Part shown: in pieces, positions 52,266-60,870 of the stretch
Position numbering within the stretch: the stretch's first letter is position 1
Layout: each line of letters begins with the position of its first letter
Assembly: GCF_003855255.1 (NCBI RefSeq)
Contig: NZ_CP034072.1
Coordinates: forward strand, 496,001-560,000
Direction: 5' to 3'
Length of the DNA stretch: 64,000 bases
Origin: Mycolicibacterium nivoides
Lineage (GTDB): Bacteria; Actinomycetota; Actinomycetes; Mycobacteriales; Mycobacteriaceae
Notes under the pieces: model-generated
What the model was told of the DNA's origin: nothing
Database searches by the model: none
What the model saw: the letters and a program-made list of their open reading frames with translations, nothing else
Translations under genes and position numbers: made by a program

Positions 52266-53641
52266 CATCCAGCCAGGTCGTCAACCCGGCTACCGAGGAG
52301 GTGCTGACCACCGTAGACCTCCTGGACGTGGACGCCGTCGATGACGCGGTGGCGCGTGCCGCCGTGGCGCAACGGGCATGGGCCCGGCTGGCGCCGGCCG
52401 AGCGGGCCGGCGCGCTCCGCGCATTCGCAGCCGTCGTCGACGCCCACATCGATGACCTGGCCGCCCTTGAGGTGGCCAACTCCGGGCATCCGATCGGGCA
52501 GGCCGAATGGGAGGCCGGGCACGTCCGGGACGTCCTGCAGTTCTACTCGGCCACTCCGGAACGATTGAGCGGCAAGCAGATCCCGGTCGCCGGCGGCCTG
52601 GATGTCACGTTCAACGAGCCTCTCGGTGTCGTCGGGATCATCACGCCGTGGAACTTCCCGATGACCATCGCCGCATGGGGCTTCGCCCCGGCGCTGGCGG
52701 CCGGCAACGCGGTGGTGCTCAAGCCCGCCGAGTGGACCCCGCTGACCACCATCCGGCTCGGCGAGCTCGCCGTCGAATCGGGTCTGCCGGCAGGGCTCTT
52801 TCAGGTGTTGCCGGGCAGGGGTTCGGTGGTGGGAGAGCGGTTCGTCACCCACCCCGGCGTGCGCAAGGTGGTGTTCACCGGATCCACCGAGGTGGGGATG
52901 CGGGTGATGGCGGGGGCGGCGGCTCAGGTCAAGCGGGTGACCCTGGAGTTGGGTGGCAAGAGCGCGAACATCGTGTTCGACGACTGCGATCTGGAGAAGG
53001 CCGCGGCCACCGCACCGTACGGGGTGTTCGACAACGCCGGGCAGGACTGCTGTGCGCGTAGCCGGATCCTGGTGCAGCGCAGTGTCTACGACCGTTTCAT
53101 GGAGCTGCTGGAACCGGCGGTCAAGGGCGTCGCGGTGGGGGACCCCACGGTCCGCGGAACCGAGATGGGGCCGCTGGTATCGCGTCCGCACTGGGAGTCG
53201 GTGTCGTCCTACGTTCCCGACGACGCCCCGGTGGCATTCCGGGGTTCCGCCCCGGACGGTCCCGGGTTCTGGTTCCCGCCAACGGTGTTGACGCCGCAGC
53301 GCACCGACCGCACCGTGACCGACGAGATTTTCGGCCCGGTGGTGACGGTGCTGCCGTTCGAGGAAGAGGCCGACGCGATCGCGCTGGCCAACGACACCCC
53401 CTATGGCCTGTCGGGCTCGATCTGGACCGATAATCTCTCGCGTGCCCTTCGGGTGTCGCGGGCGGTGGAATCGGGCAATCTCAGTGTCAATTCACACTCG
53501 TCGGTGCGTTACAACACGCCGTTCGGCGGGTTCAAGCAGTCCGGACTGGGTCGTGAGTTGGGACCTGACGCGCCACTGTCTTTCACCGAAACCAAGAACG
53601 TCTTCTTCGCCATAGAAGATCGAGCAGAGGAGTCCTATTAA
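52262..53641 (+). CDS. aldC: Aldehyde dehydrogenase (AldC-like, amine catabolism)
   Basis: A 459-residue NAD(P)-dependent aldehyde dehydrogenase. It has VGIITPWNFP, VFTGSTEVG, the catalytic-Glu motif LELGGKSANI and the catalytic Cys in NAGQDCCARS. It overlaps the hydrolase gene by 4 bases and the SDR by 1 (TAATG). In a Puu-like pathway it would oxidise a gamma-glutamylamino-aldehyde to the acid. It is shorter at the N-terminus than many relatives but has all active-site motifs. Confidence 0.94.
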   Translation: MTSSQVVNPATEEVLTTVDLLDVDAVDDAVARAAVAQRAWARLAPAERAGALRAFAAVVDAHIDDLAALEVANSGHPIGQAEWEAGHVRDVLQFYSATPERLSGKQIPVAGGLDVTFNEPLGVVGIITPWNFPMTIAAWGFAPALAAGNAVVLKPAEWTPLTTIRLGELAVESGLPAGLFQVLPGRGSVVGERFVTHPGVRKVVFTGSTEVGMRVMAGAAAQVKRVTLELGGKSANIVFDDCDLEKAAATAPYGVFDNAGQDCCARSRILVQRSVYDRFMELLEPAVKGVAVGDPTVRGTEMGPLVSRPHWESVSSYVPDDAPVAFRGSAPDGPGFWFPPTVLTPQRTDRTVTDEIFGPVVTVLPFEEEADAIALANDTPYGLSGSIWTDNLSRALRVSRAVESGNLSVNSHSSVRYNTPFGGFKQSGLGRELGPDAPLSFTETKNVFFAIEDRAEESY

Positions 53642-54414
53642 TGGATCTGACCCAACGCCTGGCCGGCAAGGTTGCCGTCATCACCGGTGCTGCCAGCGGC
53701 ATCGGTCTGGCCACCGGACGGCGGCTGCGCGCCGAGGGTGCCACGATCGTGGTGGGCGATATCGACCCAGCCACGGGTGAGGCCGCCGCCGAGGAACTCG
53801 ACGGGTTGTTCGTCGCGGTCGACGTGTCCGATCAGGTGGCCGTCGACAATCTCTTCGACACCGCGGCAGCGACGTTCGGATCGGTCGATATCGCGTTCAA
53901 CAACGCCGGGATCTCGCCGCCCGAGGATGACCTGATCGAGACCACCGAGCTGCCGGCTTGGGAGCGGGTGCAGGACGTCAACCTGAAATCGGTATACCTG
54001 TCCTGCAAGGCCGCGCTGCGCCACATGGTGCCCGCGGGCAAGGGCTCGATCATCAACACCGCGTCGTTCGTGGCGGTGATGGGTTCGGCCACCTCCCAGA
54101 TCTCCTACACCGCGTCCAAGGGCGGAGTGCTGGCGATGTCCCGCGAGCTCGGGGTGCAGTACGCGCGGCAAGGAATCCGCGTCAACGCCCTGTGCCCCGG
54201 CCCGGTGAACACCCCGCTGTTGCAGGAGTTGTTCGCCAAGGATCCCGAGCGTGCCGCGCGGCGGCTGGTGCACATCCCGGTGGGCCGTTTCGCCGAGCCG
54301 GAGGAGCTGGCCGCTGCGGTGGCGTTCCTGGCCAGTGACGACGCCTCCTTCATCACGGGTTCGACTTTCCTCGTCGACGGCGGTATCAGCTCGGCCTACG
54401 TCACGCCGCTGTGA
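53641..54414 (+). CDS. Short-chain dehydrogenase/reductase (Rv2857c-like)
   Basis: A 257-residue classical SDR. It has TGAASGIG, an Asp in VGDID that favours NAD, NNAGIS, INTASFVAVMGS with the catalytic Ser, YTASKGG for Tyr and Lys, and FITGSTFLVDGG at the C-terminus. Last enzyme gene of the amine operon. It probably oxidises an alcohol intermediate; the substrate is unknown. Confidence 0.93.
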   Translation: MDLTQRLAGKVAVITGAASGIGLATGRRLRAEGATIVVGDIDPATGEAAAEELDGLFVAVDVSDQVAVDNLFDTAAATFGSVDIAFNNAGISPPEDDLIETTELPAWERVQDVNLKSVYLSCKAALRHMVPAGKGSIINTASFVAVMGSATSQISYTASKGGVLAMSRELGVQYARQGIRVNALCPGPVNTPLLQELFAKDPERAARRLVHIPVGRFAEPEELAAAVAFLASDDASFITGSTFLVDGGISSAYVTPL

Positions 54415-54431
54415 CACCCTGGTAGCTCACC

Positions 54432-55187
54432 ATGACAGCCGAACCGGACCCGCAGCCCGCCGCAACAGGGCCTGATTCGCAGCCCGCTGCGGCGCCCGGA
54501 GCGCTGCTGCGGCCGGTCCGGCTGGGCAACGCCTTCGAGGACACGGTCGGCCGGCTGTTGGAGACGATCCGGCTGGGGGTGCTGGGCCCAGGGGAGTCGC
54601 TGCCGCCCGAGCGTGAGCTGGCCGCCCGCCTGGGGGTCAGCCGTGACACGGTCCGGGAGGCGATCAAATCGCTGGCCGACGCCGGCTACCTGGTGTCCAA
54701 ACGGGGGCGGTACGGCGGTACGTTCCTGGCCGCTGAGTTACCTGCGCTACCCACTTCCAGTCACCGGCCGACGCGCGAGGAGATCGATGACGCATTGCGG
54801 CTGCGCGAGATCCTGGAGGTCGGCGCCGCGCGGATGGCGGCCGGACGCACCCTGAGCGCGGCCGAGCGCGACGGGCTCTGGTCGCGGCTGGCCGACGTCC
54901 GTGCTGCCGAACCCGACGATTACCGCCGGCTGGATTCGCGGTTGCATCTGGCCATCGCGGAGGCGGCGGGATCCCCGTCACTGGTACCCCTGGTCGCCGA
55001 GAACCGGATGCGGCTCAATGCCCTGCTGGATCAGATCCCGTTGCTGCCGCGCAACATCGCGCACTCCGACGAACAGCACGAGGAGATCGTCATGGCGATC
55101 CTGGCCGGTGACAGCGAGCGGGCGGCGGCGGCCATGCTGGCCCACGTCGGGGGATCGTCGGCCTTGCTGCACGGCTTTCTGGATTAG
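54432..55187 (+). CDS. GntR/FadR-family regulator with FCD domain
   Basis: A 251-residue regulator. A winged helix-turn-helix (LPPERELAARLGVSRDTVREAIKSLADAGYLVSKRGRYGGTFL) is followed by an all-helical FCD ligand domain (EIDDALRLREILEVGAARMAAG, DSRLHLAIAEAAGSP, HEEIVMAILAGDSERAAAAMLAHVG) with the metal-binding Asp and His residues of FCD proteins. It lies 17 bases after the SDR and likely controls the amine operon. Its operator may be in 49965-50152. Confidence 0.92.
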   Translation: MTAEPDPQPAATGPDSQPAAAPGALLRPVRLGNAFEDTVGRLLETIRLGVLGPGESLPPERELAARLGVSRDTVREAIKSLADAGYLVSKRGRYGGTFLAAELPALPTSSHRPTREEIDDALRLREILEVGAARMAAGRTLSAAERDGLWSRLADVRAAEPDDYRRLDSRLHLAIAEAAGSPSLVPLVAENRMRLNALLDQIPLLPRNIAHSDEQHEEIVMAILAGDSERAAAAMLAHVGGSSALLHGFLD

Positions 55188-55196
55188 ATTCGTACC

Positions 55197-55526
55197 GTGG
55201 ACCAGCACGGTAAAGAGGTCCAGGTCGAGCGCGCGTCGTCGGCCCTGGCCGATGTCGACACCTCAGGGTGGGCGCAGCGCTTCGATCTGCTGTCCGACCC
55301 GCACCGGCTGGAGATCCTGCTCGGCCTGCACCGGGCGCCGGGAATCTGTGTCAGCGATCTGGCCACGGCCCTGGGCCGTTCGGAGAATGCGGTGTCCCAG
55401 GCGTTGCGGGTACTTCGGGACCAGGGCTGGGTCACCTCCACCCGGATCGGCCGCACCGTGAGTTACCGCCTCGACGATGAGACGGTGCACGACCTGCTGC
55501 ACTGGATCGGGGCGCGACACGGCTGA
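55197..55526 (+). CDS. ArsR-family metal sensor, probably Ni/Co-responsive
   Basis: A 109-residue repressor with a winged helix-turn-helix (ICVSDLATALGRSENAVSQALRVLRDQGWVTSTRIGRTVSYRLDD). The C-terminal helix DDETVHDLLHWIGARHG has Asp and three His, the pattern of nickel/cobalt sites in NmtR/KmtR-type sensors. The usual alpha-3 Cys pair for arsenic or cadmium is absent. It sits 57 bases upstream of the NicT transporter and probably represses it. GTG start at 55197. Confidence 0.87.
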   Translation: MDQHGKEVQVERASSALADVDTSGWAQRFDLLSDPHRLEILLGLHRAPGICVSDLATALGRSENAVSQALRVLRDQGWVTSTRIGRTVSYRLDDETVHDLLHWIGARHG

Positions 55527-55536
55527 AACCGTGTTC

Positions 55537-55556
55537 ATCTGTTCATCTGGACAGAT
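55537..55556. promoter_or_regulatory. Candidate ArsR operator upstream of nicT
   Basis: ATCTGT, 8 bases, ACAGAT (perfect 6-bp arms) in the gap between the ArsR gene and nicT, with additional TTCATCTG repeats on the left. Position and symmetry fit an ArsR-type operator. Confidence 0.6.
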
Positions 55557-55583
55557 ATCTGGCGCCGTCTTAGGCTCGATAAA

Positions 55584-56684
55584 ATGACCACTGGCGCGGT
55601 TCCCGAGGTGACTATGACGAAGCCGCAGCCATTTGATCGCGCTGATTGGACGTCGATCGCGGTGGTCGCCGCGGTGGTGTTGGTGTTGCATGTATTCGGT
55701 TGGGGCGTATTGATTTTCGGAGTCGCGCCGCAGCACATCACGCTGGGGTCGGCCGGGGTGTTCGGAGTCGGACTCGGGGTCACCGCCTACCTGTTGGGTG
55801 TGCGGCACGCCTTCGATGCGGACCACATCGCCGTCATCGACAACACCACCCGAAAACTCGTCGGTGAGGGCACCCGATCGCTGTCGGCGGGATTCTGGTT
55901 CTCGCTGGGGCATTCCAGCGTGGTGTTCGGGCTGGCCCTGCTGCTGGCGTTCGGAGTCCATGCGCTGGCCGGGCCGGTGCAGAGCGAGGATTCGCCGATG
56001 CTGCAGACCCTCGGACTGATCGGGTCGGTGGTGGCCGGGACCTTCCTCATCCTGATCGGCCTGACGAATCTGTTCGCCGTCGTCGGTATCGCCAAGATCT
56101 TCCGTGCCATGCGCGGAGGACAGTTCGACGAGGCCGAGCTCGAACGTCAACTTCAACAGCGGGGCTTCCTGGCCCGTCTGCTCGGCCGGTTCATGCGACG
56201 GGTGAGCAAGCCGTGGCACCTGTACCCGGTCGGCTTTCTGATGGGCCTTGGCTTCGATACCGCGACCCAGGTGGCACTGCTGGTGCTGGCGGCGGGTGCG
56301 GCGGCGTTCACATTGCCCTGGTACGCCATCCTCGTGCTGCCGGTGCTCTTCGCGGCAGGGATGAGCCTGTTCGACAGCCTGGACGGAATCTTCATGTCGC
56401 GGGCCTACGGCTGGGCGTTCCTGCAGCCGGTCCGCAAGGTCTACTACAACCTGACGGTCACCGTGCTGTCGGTCATCGTGGCGCTGGTGATCGGCGTCAT
56501 CGTTCTGGCCGGTCTGCTGGTCGAGCGCCTTGGCATCACGACAGGCCCGCTGGCATTCATCGGTTCGGCCGACCTGGAGTTCGTCGGATTCGCGATCGTC
56601 GGGCTCTTTGTGCTGAGCTGGGTTGTGGCCCTGGGGATCTGGCGGTTCGGCCGGATCGAGGAGCGCTGGGCTGCACGGGCCTAG
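55584..56684 (+). CDS. nicT: NiCoT-family nickel/cobalt permease
   Basis: A 366-residue membrane protein that imports Ni2+ or Co2+. The signature [17 protein letters not shown] in the second membrane segment binds the metal. Further NiCoT motifs are [10 protein letters not shown] and LGFDTATQV. About eight membrane segments. Nickel would serve urease or hydrogenase and cobalt would serve cobalamin (cobQ is in this window). The ATG at 55584 lacks a good ribosome-binding site and may be leaderless. Overlaps mtr tail-to-tail by 4 bases. Confidence 0.95.
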   Translation: MTTGAVPEVTMTKPQPFDRADWTSIAVVAAVVLVLHVFGWGVLIFGVAPQHITLGSAGVFGVGLGVTAYLLGVRHAFDADHIAVIDNTTRKLVGEGTRSLSAGFWFSLGHSSVVFGLALLLAFGVHALAGPVQSEDSPMLQTLGLIGSVVAGTFLILIGLTNLFAVVGIAKIFRAMRGGQFDEAELERQLQQRGFLARLLGRFMRRVSKPWHLYPVGFLMGLGFDTATQVALLVLAAGAAAFTLPWYAILVLPVLFAAGMSLFDSLDGIFMSRAYGWAFLQPVRKVYYNLTVTVLSVIVALVIGVIVLAGLLVERLGITTGPLAFIGSADLEFVGFAIVGLFVLSWVVALGIWRFGRIEERWAARA

Positions 56685-58066
56685 TCGGTCAGGCCCAGCA
56701 GCGCATTCTCGATCACCTCGGGCAGTGCCGGGTGAATCCAGTACTGGCCCCGGGCAACCTCATCGGCGGTCTGCCCGAAGCTCATCGCCTGGATCAACGG
56801 CTGGATGATCGAGGATGCCTGGTAGCCCATGATGTGGGCGCCCAGGATCTTGCCGGTGGCGCGATCGCCGATCAGCTTGGCGATGCCGGTGGTGTCCTCC
56901 ATCGCCCAGCCGTACGCGGTGTCGCCGTAGGCCTGAATCTTGGTGACGAAGTCGTAGCCCTGGTCGCGGGCCTGCTCCTCGGTCAACCCGACCGTGGCGA
57001 TCTGCGGGTCGGTGAACACCGCAGACGGGACGAACCGGTGATCGCTGCGCACCATCGCGTCGGTGTCATCCCAGTCGCGCAGCAGATTCTCCTTGACCAC
57101 CCGGGACTCGTGGTTGGCCACGTGCTTGAGCTGGTACTCCGAGGAGACGTCGCCGAGTGCGAATACGCCACGCGCCGTGGTGCGTTGGTATTCGTCGACG
57201 ATGACCAGACCGTCCTCGTCGACCTCCACCCCGGCCAGCTCGGCGTCGAGCAGATCCCCGTTGGGGATCCGTCCGGTGGCCACCAGCAGCATGTCGGCGG
57301 GCAGCGTCTTGCCGTCGTCGAGGTCCAGAACGACCCGGTCACCCTCGTGGTGGGAGCCCACCACGTTCTCGTGGGTCCGCAGGTCCCACTTCTCGGCGGC
57401 CAGCGCGCTGAACTGCTGGCAGATCGTCTCGTCGCAATGGCTCAGAAGGCAGTCACCACGCACCACGATGGTGACCCGCACGCCCAACGCCGAGAACACA
57501 TGGGCGAACTCGGCGGAGACGAACCCGCCGCCGACGATCACCAGGTGTTCGGGCAGTTCGGGGATACGCATGATGTCGTCACTGGTGTAGTAGGTGACGC
57601 CGCAGTCCAGGATGGCCGGCGGGACGTAGGCGCGGGATCCGGCCGCGATCACCACCTGATCGCTGCTGAATTCGTCACCGGCCTCGGTGCGCAGCGTGTA
57701 GCGGCCATCGGCGGTCTTGGGCCCGAACCGGGTGTGGCTGGCGTACACCGTGATGTGGGGGTCGTTGCGGCGGTAGTCCTCGCCGCCGGCGGCGATCGGA
57801 TCGATACGGCCGAATACCCGCGCGACGATGTCGGGCCAGCGCACCTTGTCGATGTGGGAATCGATGCCGTAATTGGCGCTGGCATGGATCGTGTCGGCCA
57901 CATCCGCGGCGTAGACGAACATCTTGGTCGGGATGCAACCGACGTTCAGACAGGTGCCGCCGAACGTGCCCTGCTCGCAGATCGCGACTTTCTTGCCGGC
58001 GTAGCGCTCGTCGAGAATGCTGTTGCCCGAGCCGGTGCCGATGATCGTCAGGTCGTAGTGCTCCAT
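56681..58066 (-). CDS. mtr: Mycothione reductase
   Basis: A 461-residue flavoprotein disulfide reductase that reduces mycothione disulfide to mycothiol with NADPH. It has the FAD motif [12 protein letters not shown], the redox-active disulfide in [13 protein letters not shown], the NADPH motif [20 protein letters not shown], and the C-terminal active-site His-Glu in [12 protein letters not shown]. Length and motifs match the mycobacterial enzyme. The alpha/beta hydrolase lies 9 bases upstream, suggesting an operon. Confidence 0.96.
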   Translation of the reverse strand: MEHYDLTIIGTGSGNSILDERYAGKKVAICEQGTFGGTCLNVGCIPTKMFVYAADVADTIHASANYGIDSHIDKVRWPDIVARVFGRIDPIAAGGEDYRRNDPHITVYASHTRFGPKTADGRYTLRTEAGDEFSSDQVVIAAGSRAYVPPAILDCGVTYYTSDDIMRIPELPEHLVIVGGGFVSAEFAHVFSALGVRVTIVVRGDCLLSHCDETICQQFSALAAEKWDLRTHENVVGSHHEGDRVVLDLDDGKTLPADMLLVATGRIPNGDLLDAELAGVEVDEDGLVIVDEYQRTTARGVFALGDVSSEYQLKHVANHESRVVKENLLRDWDDTDAMVRSDHRFVPSAVFTDPQIATVGLTEEQARDQGYDFVTKIQAYGDTAYGWAMEDTTGIAKLIGDRATGKILGAHIMGYQASSIIQPLIQAMSFGQTADEVARGQYWIHPALPEVIENALLGLTD

Positions 58067-58075
58067 GTGCGCTCC

Positions 58076-59116
58076 CTATCCGGAAGGTGTTGTGCTCGGC
58101 CGGGTTTGCAGGCTCAGGTAGTAGTCCAGCCAGCGGTCGAGCTCGCGGTAGGCCGCTGCCCGGGCGTCGGCCACGGACAGAAAAACGTCGTGTTTGGCGT
58201 CGGTGATCGGAGCCACCGTGGTGTGGTTGCCCACGCAGCCGGACCACCGCGCGATCTGACTGACGTCGAGCACGGCATCGCCGCGCTGCATCGCCGCCGG
58301 ATCAGCGGATTCGGTGACACTGCGGTCTGATCGGAGGATCAGATTAGGCACGCCGACGTCCAGGCCGCGGTGTAGGCGGGCCTGCCCGCGGCGGATGGCG
58401 TTGATCCACCCGAGCGTGACGGGGAAGCCTCCCAACGGTTTCCACTCCAGGTTGTAATCGAACTCGCCGCCGTAATCGCGGTGCAGCGTGGTGCCGTATC
58501 CGCCCTCCGTGGGTTTACGGATCACCGACAGCTTGCGCAGCCGGGCCAGGGCGATGAGGGCGGCCGACGTGGGGGCGGTGCGCAGGATCGCCGGTCCGTG
58601 CAGATCGAAGAACGGGCTGTTGAGCACCAGTCCGCCGACGTGATGGGCGGCCAATCGACCGCTTCGGCGCAACCGGTCGGCGAACAAGGTCAGGATCAGC
58701 CCGCCCGCGGAATGCCCGTACAGGCACACCGTGGCGTTGCCGGTGTCGGCGGCGATCGCCGCCAGGGCCCGCTCGAGTTCGGTGTCGTAGCGCGCGAGAT
58801 CGGTGGTGAAGTGCGGGGTCTGGCCGCCGTGGCGGGAGCGTCCGCACTTGGGCAGGTCCAGCGCGTAGAACGAGAACCCGCGATCGGCGAATCGATCGGC
58901 GAGTTCGGTGTGGAAGAAGTAGTCGGTGTAGCCGTGCAAGGCCAGCACGGCGTGGCCCGATCCACCCTGCCCGTCCGGTGTCGTACCGCCCGGACCCCGG
59001 CGTACCAGCGTGGCGACCAGGTCGCCTTCGCCGTCGGGATCGGGTCCTGCATCGATGGTCTGCTGCCAGAACCCCGGCAATACATCCGGCTCCCAGGCGG
59101 GCTCCCGTGACGTCAC
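58076..59116 (-). CDS. Alpha/beta hydrolase (Rv2854-like, monoglyceride-lipase type)
   Basis: A 346-residue serine hydrolase. It has VLALHGYTDYFFHTELADRFADRGFSFYALDLPKCGRS (oxyanion loop and HG), the nucleophile elbow GHSAGG, and a C-terminal Asp and His (VLDVSQ, DAKHDVFLS). No signal peptide is evident. Likely acts on monoacylglycerol-like or lysolipid esters. It is conserved next to mtr in mycobacteria. Confidence 0.88.
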   Translation of the reverse strand: MTSREPAWEPDVLPGFWQQTIDAGPDPDGEGDLVATLVRRGPGGTTPDGQGGSGHAVLALHGYTDYFFHTELADRFADRGFSFYALDLPKCGRSRHGGQTPHFTTDLARYDTELERALAAIAADTGNATVCLYGHSAGGLILTLFADRLRRSGRLAAHHVGGLVLNSPFFDLHGPAILRTAPTSAALIALARLRKLSVIRKPTEGGYGTTLHRDYGGEFDYNLEWKPLGGFPVTLGWINAIRRGQARLHRGLDVGVPNLILRSDRSVTESADPAAMQRGDAVLDVSQIARWSGCVGNHTTVAPITDAKHDVFLSVADARAAAYRELDRWLDYYLSLQTRPSTTPSG

Positions 59117-59143
59117 GGTTCCACCCTAACCGCGTGCCGAAAG

Positions 59144-60097
59144 TCAGAGCCGCAACGAAGCCAGGAATTCGGTGGTCTTCGCCACGGTCGCGGCGCCGTC
59201 GGATGACGGAACCTCCTTGGGTGAAGCGACGAATTCGGTGACCCCGATGTCGGCGAACCGCCGCAGCTGTTTTTCCACGGCGGCCTCGTCACCCACGACG
59301 CAGACTTCACCGATGCCTGCCGCGCCTTCCTTGTCCAGCACTGCGCGATACGCCGGTGCCTGCCCGGCGATCTCGAATGCGGCCGCGAGCGCATCGCGAG
59401 CGGGGCGGGGGTTGTCGGTGAGCACCACGGGCAGGCCGGCGATCACCTGGGGTGTGGGCCGGCCTGCGCGGGCCGCGGCCCGGCTCAGCCGCGGAATGAT
59501 GTGCTCCTCCAAGGCTTTCGGTCCGGCCCAGCTGGTGATCGTGCCATCGGTGAGTTCACCCGCCAGGTCGAGCATCTGTGGCCCGAGCGCTGCGGTGATG
59601 ACCGGCGGTGCCGGCGCGCCCGGAATGGTCACCTGCCCGGTGGTGGTGATCCGGGGACCGTGGTGCTCGACGGGCTCGCCGGCCAGCGCCGGGATGAGTA
59701 CCTCCAGATACTCGCGCAGGAATGCCGCGGGCCGCTCGTAGGAGTGACCCAACGCCTCGACCATGAACGGGTGGCTGACGCCGATGCCGAGGGTCAGTCG
59801 GCCGCCTGCGGCGGCGTTCGTGGTCAGTGCCTGACGGGCCAGTGCCAGGGGATGCTGCGTGTAGGCGACGACGACTCCGGTGCCCAGCCCGATGCGGCTG
59901 GTGCGGCCTGCGGCGACAGCGAGGGCGGTGAGCACGTCCCACGACGCCATCCCGGCCATCGGCGGCAGCTGCGGCATCCATGCCCGGTGAAAGCCGGATC
60001 GATCGGCGGCGATCACGGGTTCGATGGCCGCGTCGAGGCCCTGGGGGGCGTCCAGCGTGGGGGCTGGATCAGGGATGGACATCACAGAAAGACGCAT
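59144..60097 (-). CDS. LLM class F420-dependent oxidoreductase
   Basis: A 317-residue luciferase-like TIM-barrel protein. It has RIGLGTGVVVAYTQHPLALARQALTTNAAAGGRLTLGIGVSHPFMVEALGHSYERPAAFLREYLEVLIPAL, typical of the mycobacterial TIGR03564-like F420 group, and VITAALGPQMLDLAGELTDGTITSWAGP near the C-terminus. Substrate unknown. ATG at 60097. Divergent from a TetR gene across the GGAGAC operator, by which it is probably repressed. Confidence 0.9.
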   Translation of the reverse strand: MRLSVMSIPDPAPTLDAPQGLDAAIEPVIAADRSGFHRAWMPQLPPMAGMASWDVLTALAVAAGRTSRIGLGTGVVVAYTQHPLALARQALTTNAAAGGRLTLGIGVSHPFMVEALGHSYERPAAFLREYLEVLIPALAGEPVEHHGPRITTTGQVTIPGAPAPPVITAALGPQMLDLAGELTDGTITSWAGPKALEEHIIPRLSRAAARAGRPTPQVIAGLPVVLTDNPRPARDALAAAFEIAGQAPAYRAVLDKEGAAGIGEVCVVGDEAAVEKQLRRFADIGVTEFVASPKEVPSSDGAATVAKTTEFLASLRL

Positions 60098-60145
60098 GCG
60101 CTGCTCCCGGAGATAGGATGCGGAGGCTCTCTCCGGTAAATATAT

Positions 60146-60158
60146 GGAGACGGTCTCC
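60146..60158. promoter_or_regulatory. GGAGAC-type TetR operator
   Basis: GGAGAC-G-GTCTCC, a perfect 6-bp inverted repeat within the 88-base gap between the LLM gene and the TetR gene. A weaker relative, GGAG-GCTCT-CTCC, lies at 60123-60135. This palindrome class is typical of TetR proteins with a gene organisation like this one. Confidence 0.8.
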
Positions 60159-60185
60159 GTTTGTCGAGGCGAGTTGGGAGAACCA

Positions 60186-60806
60186 GTGACCGTGACGGGC
60201 CCGAACCCCAGTCCGCGCCCCTTGCGTGCTGATGCCGCCCGCAACCGGCAGGCGCTGCTGACTGCTGCCGCCGACGCATTCGCCCGGCACGGTGTCTCGG
60301 CGTCGCTCGACGACGTGGCCCGCGCGGCAGGGGTGGGCCCGGGCACGCTGTACCGGCATTTTCCGACCCGCGATCAGTTGGTGCGCGCGGTCATCGACGA
60401 CGGATTGTGGGCCCTGCGCGACCACGGGGAGTCACTTCTGGAAGCCGCCGATCCCGTTGCCGCCCTGACGGAGTGGCTCGATGCCTACATCAGGCAGGGC
60501 AACGTCTACGACGGGCTGGCCCGCACCCTCGTCGATGTCGCACCCGACGGTGAAGAGGTGCAGGGTTGCCGGGCCGCGCGTCAGGCCGGGGCGCAATTGA
60601 TCGCCCGAGCAGTGGCATGCGGAGCGATCCGGTCCGATGTCGACGTCGACGACATCCTGGACCTGGCCGCCGGGATCGCCTGGGTCGGCCAGCAACCCGA
60701 TCGGGGCGAGGACCAGCGCATCCGGCTGGTCCGGCTGCTCGTCGACGGGCTGCGGGTGACGGATAGCACTACCATGCCTGGCCAACTGGGATTCGTCGCG
60801 CGATAA
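60186..60806 (+). CDS. TetR-family repressor
   Basis: A 206-residue repressor. The helix-turn-helix is [53 protein letters not shown]. The C-terminal region has the pattern [49 protein letters not shown] of the SbtR-like group. GTG at 60186 follows GGAG; an upstream ATG at 60144 would lie inside the operator. Represses itself and probably the divergent F420 oxidoreductase. Confidence 0.92.
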   Translation: MTVTGPNPSPRPLRADAARNRQALLTAAADAFARHGVSASLDDVARAAGVGPGTLYRHFPTRDQLVRAVIDDGLWALRDHGESLLEAADPVAALTEWLDAYIRQGNVYDGLARTLVDVAPDGEEVQGCRAARQAGAQLIARAVACGAIRSDVDVDDILDLAAGIAWVGQQPDRGEDQRIRLVRLLVDGLRVTDSTTMPGQLGFVAR

Positions 60807-60824
60807 CCTTGGAATAACAGAAAG

Positions 60825-60840
60825 CCGTCGACGTCGACGG
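60825..60840. promoter_or_regulatory. Perfect 16-bp palindrome upstream of mqo
   Basis: CCGTCGACGTCGACGG is a perfect palindrome 30 bases before the mqo start. It could be an operator controlling mqo, or a short hairpin ending the TetR transcript. No factor can be named. Confidence 0.55.
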
Positions 60841-60870
60841 GCCGCGCAATACAAAGGACGAGCGATCAGG

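Noticed and set aside
56213..58330. Long forward open frame of 705 codons over nicT and mtr
   Set aside because: It runs antisense to mycothione reductase and out of frame with nicT, and has no recognisable domain.
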